From an uncultured Desulfovibrio sp. (GTDB lineage Bacteria > Desulfobacterota > Desulfovibrionia > Desulfovibrionales > Desulfovibrionaceae): a DNA stretch of 46,838 nucleotides. How positions within the stretch are numbered: position 1 is the stretch's first letter; every line of letters begins with the position of its first letter. The notes beneath the pieces were generated by a model. It did no database searches. It worked only from the letters and a program-made list of their open reading frames with translations, and was not told the DNA's origin. A program made the position numbers and the translations under genes. Below, piece by piece: positions 45,342 through 46,838 of the stretch. The DNA lies in NCBI RefSeq assembly GCF_949282365.1, contig NZ_CASDOY010000012.1, positions 1-46,838 of the forward strand, given 5' to 3'.

Positions 45342-46322
45342 ATGACCAAGAAGAGCAAGGCCCCACAGGCCGAGGAAAACGTGCAGGAAACCGTCCCCGT
45401 GGCGGAAGCTGCCGACAACGCCGACGCTGCCCGCAAGCCCTCCGAGGAAGAGCTCAAGGCCATGCTGCGCGGCGAGAACCGCCAGCATGATGAAGCCCTG
45501 GGCGATGCCTGGGCCGTGCTGCTGGGGCAGGATCCCATGGCCGTCATGCCCCAGGTGGTGGGCACCGTGCTGCACGACGGCGGCACGCGCCCTGCCTGGC
45601 AGTGGACGCGCGGCGGCAAGGAATATGTCCTCATGGCCTGGCCCAAGGACCAGCCTTCGCGCGCCGCCGTGCTCATGCACGCCGACGAAGGGGAAAAGTT
45701 CAAGCCCCTGTCCGCCGTGCCCTTCCTGGAAGGGCTGCCCAACGACCTGACCGTGGAGGACGTCCACCCCTGGAGCCAGGGCGGCGGTGCCAATGTGGCC
45801 GTGAGCATGATCGAGGGCAAGAAACCCATGTGGTTCTACGACCCCCTGTACCTGCGCGACAAGGACGACCTGACCCCCGGCGTCACCCAGTCCTTCCTGC
45901 TGGCCGGTCTGGCCATCGCCCTGCGCAAGGCCCTGCTGGATGATGTGAACATCACCCAGGGGCCCCAGTACGAGGCTTGGGCCGCCCAGTGGCTGGCCGA
46001 GAATCCCGGCAAGACCCGCCTGGACGTGCCGCCGCTCAAGCTCTCCATGACCGGCCGCCAGCTCATCATGCCCGGCCGCCGCTTCGCCGAATACCAGGTG
46101 CGCACCAAGGTGGAGCGCGTGGACGACGTGAAGCTGGAAAAGATGGACATCAAGGTCCTCTATGTGCGCTTCCCCTTCGACCAGCGCCCGGACATGGTGC
46201 TGCCGCTCTATGCCAGCAAGATGGTCCTGCGCGATTACGAGCCCCAGGTGGGCGACGAGGTGGATGCCTACATCTGGCTGCAGGGACGGATCATCGACAT
46301 GGATGAGAGCCCGGCCCAGTAG
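45342..46322 (+). CDS. conserved unknown protein downstream of pnp
   Basis: 326 residues, soluble. The first ~45 are Lys/Glu/Ala-rich and disordered. The rest forms an alpha/beta domain with two W-P-K-D/W-S-Q-G type segments, F-Y-D-P-L-Y, and a C-terminal OB-like stretch (V-G-D-E-V-D-A-Y-I-W-L-Q-G-R). I recognise no family. It starts 15 bases after pnp with GGAGGCACAAGCC and is probably co-transcribed. Its role may relate to RNA turnover, but this is only position. Confidence 0.75.
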   Translation: MTKKSKAPQAEENVQETVPVAEAADNADAARKPSEEELKAMLRGENRQHDEALGDAWAVLLGQDPMAVMPQVVGTVLHDGGTRPAWQWTRGGKEYVLMAWPKDQPSRAAVLMHADEGEKFKPLSAVPFLEGLPNDLTVEDVHPWSQGGGANVAVSMIEGKKPMWFYDPLYLRDKDDLTPGVTQSFLLAGLAIALRKALLDDVNITQGPQYEAWAAQWLAENPGKTRLDVPPLKLSMTGRQLIMPGRRFAEYQVRTKVERVDDVKLEKMDIKVLYVRFPFDQRPDMVLPLYASKMVLRDYEPQVGDEVDAYIWLQGRIIDMDESPAQ

Positions 46323-46364
46323 GCTGCGCTCCGGCAGGCCCGCCCGGGCCATGCTCCTGTACTT

Positions 46365-46395
46365 GCAAGGCGCTCCGCTGCGGCGGGGCGCCTTT
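46365..46395 (+). terminator. intrinsic terminator after the pnp unit
   Basis: AAGGCGC ... GGCGCCTTTTCCTTT: a 6-7-bp GC stem with a partly paired interior, then T-rich. Confidence 0.7.
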
Positions 46396-46838
46396 TCCTT
46401 TGTCCGCGGCCTCTCCCCCTTGTGCCCCGCGCCCTGTTCGCGCCTCCCCGCCGGTGCGGTCCGCAGGCGCAAGCGGAAGGTCCGGGCGCTGACCAGACCC
46501 CGCCGGTCCCGCCGGGCGGGCTGCATGTACAGGCGGCAGGCCACCGTCCATGTGCATGGCAGGGGAAAGGCGTTCCGTCGCCGTGTCGGCACCGGAGGAA
46601 GAAGATAGGCCATTGCAGAGCGGTCAGCTTGTGGCCGGTGCCGTGCGGCGCGAGCGGGGCCGTCAGCGGGGGCTGCCGCGCGCAAGGGTCCGGCGGCAGC
46701 CGTCGGCCGGCAGGCGGGGCTGTGAAGGAGGCCGGCCAGGAAGGGCGCGCAGGAAGGGCGGAACAGGGAGGAGGGCAGCGCGGACAGGTGCGGAGAAGGC
46801 ACGGAGACGACGCGGGAGAGCGACGGGGGCCAGATGAC
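46396..46838. other. GC-rich end of window, no supported gene
   Basis: About 440 bases with open frames on both strands made of Arg/Gly/Ala low-complexity and no good start signal. A gene beginning here and running out of the window cannot be excluded. Confidence 0.4.

Noticed and set aside
42876..46802. A 1308-codon open frame on the minus strand across pnp and the next gene
   Set aside because: It is the antisense shadow of two real genes in high-GC DNA. Its His/Gly/Asp/Leu-rich translation matches nothing and it has no ribosome binding site.
46550..46837. Partial gene at the right edge
   Set aside because: Arg/Gly low-complexity translation without a ribosome binding site; nothing conserved is visible.

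Overview
The window is high-GC and looks like a chromosomal segment of a Desulfovibrio-type sulfate reducer (Desulfovibrionaceae). The main reasons are an rnf operon led by a decaheme cytochrome c, the gene order around hisH/hisF, and several small lineage-type proteins. Genus is inferred from gene content only; no 16S is present.

Left chromosomal flank (1-2379): a DUF721/DciA-like gene, a small hypothetical gene, strong terminators and a DUF4125 gene on the minus strand.

Integrated element (2380-13333): a 10.95-kb island bounded by a perfect 75-bp direct repeat (2380-2454 and 13259-13333). The right copy includes the 3' end of tRNA-Ser(UGA). Next to the tRNA is a P4-type tyrosine integrase with GTACCCC arm-type sites at both ends of the island. 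The rest is a long minus-strand array of overlapping genes: an AlpA-like regulator, a Cys-rich protein, an ORF containing a structured RNA with a U-tract, two coupled small genes, a TOPRIM-DUF927 primase-helicase, an ERCC4 nuclease and a chain of micro-ORFs. It also carries a RelE/HigA toxin-antitoxin pair and an unrecognised coiled-coil cargo gene. Two GAACACGAA-repeat loci share a 29-bp core. I see no capsid, tail or terminase gene, so a P4-like phage satellite or mobilisable island is the best reading. This is the part of the window most likely to hold an undescribed system.

Right of the tRNA (13400-28440): HU, murI, a TauE-type exporter, hisH-hisF-larE-like overlapping genes, then a minus-strand housekeeping block (mltG, yqgF, trpS, M50 protease, MmcQ/YjbR, beta-grasp protein, gate-domain membrane protein, rnhA, YbjN protein). 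A plus-strand block follows: small basic protein, FmdB, purB, pyrE.

Energy block (28440-37640): an AT-rich regulatory region, a sodium:alanine symporter, then decaheme cytochrome-rnfCDGEAB-apbE. As read, RnfC lacks the glycine-rich NADH/FMN loop, RnfD has Asp where the flavin-bearing Thr is expected, and RnfE has a CxxCxxC tail. This fits an Rnf that exchanges electrons with cytochrome c rather than NAD. apbE lacks its expected stop and reads through the terminator.

Translation/RNA block (37998-46400): tlyA (minus), rpmE, DUF1385, prfA, truB, rpsO, pnp and a conserved unknown. The rpsO product lacks seven residues in the most conserved rRNA-contact loop, which is the most surprising housekeeping anomaly here. 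The last ~440 bases hold no gene I can support.
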